A stretch of DNA of 5,224 nucleotides from Candidatus Sumerlaeota bacterium (GTDB taxonomy: Bacteria; Sumerlaeota; Sumerlaeia; MWCT01; JAGHBZ01), in NCBI GenBank assembly GCA_021160705.1, contig JAGHBZ010000230.1:1-5224 (forward strand), read 5' to 3'. Under the pieces are notes generated by a model. The model worked only from the letters and a program-made list of their open reading frames with translations, searched no databases and was not told where the DNA came from. Shown here piece after piece: positions 5,210 to 5,224 of this stretch; the first letter of the stretch is position 1; each line of letters begins with the position of its first letter. The translations under genes were made by a program, and so were the position numbers.

Positions 5210-5224
5210 AACCGACTAACCGAC
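5210..5224. repeat. Short tandem repeat at the window edge
   Basis: The last 15 bases are AACCGACT followed by AACCGAC, nearly two copies of an 8-base unit. The window ends inside the second copy, so whether a longer tandem array continues cannot be seen. Two copies alone could be chance. Confidence 0.25.

Larger units (their letters stand above)
4821..5224. other. Right-hand intergenic spacer
   Basis: No convincing gene was found here. A 61-codon minus-strand frame (4856-5041) and a 35-codon plus-strand frame (5065-5172) lack ribosome sites and have random-looking composition. The spacer should contain the promoter of the unknown secreted gene, but no pair of hexamers with good spacing stands out on the minus strand. 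The best -10-like sequence is TACAAT within the palindrome at 4950-4963, with only a weak -35. An ATGATG at 5194-5199, preceded at once by AAGG, could open a plus-strand gene beyond the edge, but this cannot be supported. Confidence 0.5.

Noticed and set aside
5194..5224. Possible gene start ATGATG at the right edge
   Set aside because: AAGG lies directly against the ATG, too close for a ribosome site, and only about ten codons are visible.

Overview
The window is bacterial chromosome. It carries the head of a conserved ribosome-maturation operon on the minus strand, then a secreted glycoside-hydrolase-like gene on the plus strand, then a secreted protein of unknown function on the minus strand. 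Base composition is moderately AT-leaning by eye, with strongly AT-rich spacers. Start sites carry strong Shine-Dalgarno sequences of the AAGGAGG type. The phylum cannot be fixed from these genes. The order rpsP-khpA-rimM (normally continuing to trmD and rplS) is typical of many bacterial phyla, and the divergent hydrolase and unknown gene fit a poorly characterised, non-model lineage.

Region by region. 1-1111 (minus strand): rimM (C-terminus cut by the window edge), khpA and rpsP, read right to left. A good sigma-70-like promoter lies at 1163-1191, just upstream of rpsP. rimM has no ATG or GTG; its only usual start is a TTG that overlaps the end of khpA. 1192-1835: a long spacer with no convincing gene, holding a short gene-like remnant. 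Nearer the hydrolase there is a possible leader: a -10 box, a perfect Shine-Dalgarno before a 26-codon ORF, a terminator-like hairpin inside that ORF, and a second hairpin. 1836-3341 (plus): a 501-residue exported GHL10/DUF187-family protein with a C-terminal beta-type domain. 3342-3509: a spacer between convergent genes containing a 131-bp inverted-repeat element that resembles a miniature transposable element or an insertion-sequence remnant. 3510-4820 (minus): an exported, mostly helical protein that I do not recognise. 4821-5224: a spacer with a perfect 14-bp AT palindrome, a strong GCGA-tetraloop hairpin and a short tandem repeat at the very edge.

The first three genes work together. bS16 is an early 30S assembly protein, RimM matures the 30S head, and KhpA is a small RNA-binding KH protein habitually encoded with them. 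The hydrolase and the unknown secreted protein face each other and so cannot share an operon. A shared extracytoplasmic role is possible but is not shown by the sequence. No defence system, CRISPR array, rRNA, tRNA or intact transposase was seen. The items most worth checking are the hydrolase leader, the inverted-repeat element and the unknown secreted protein.
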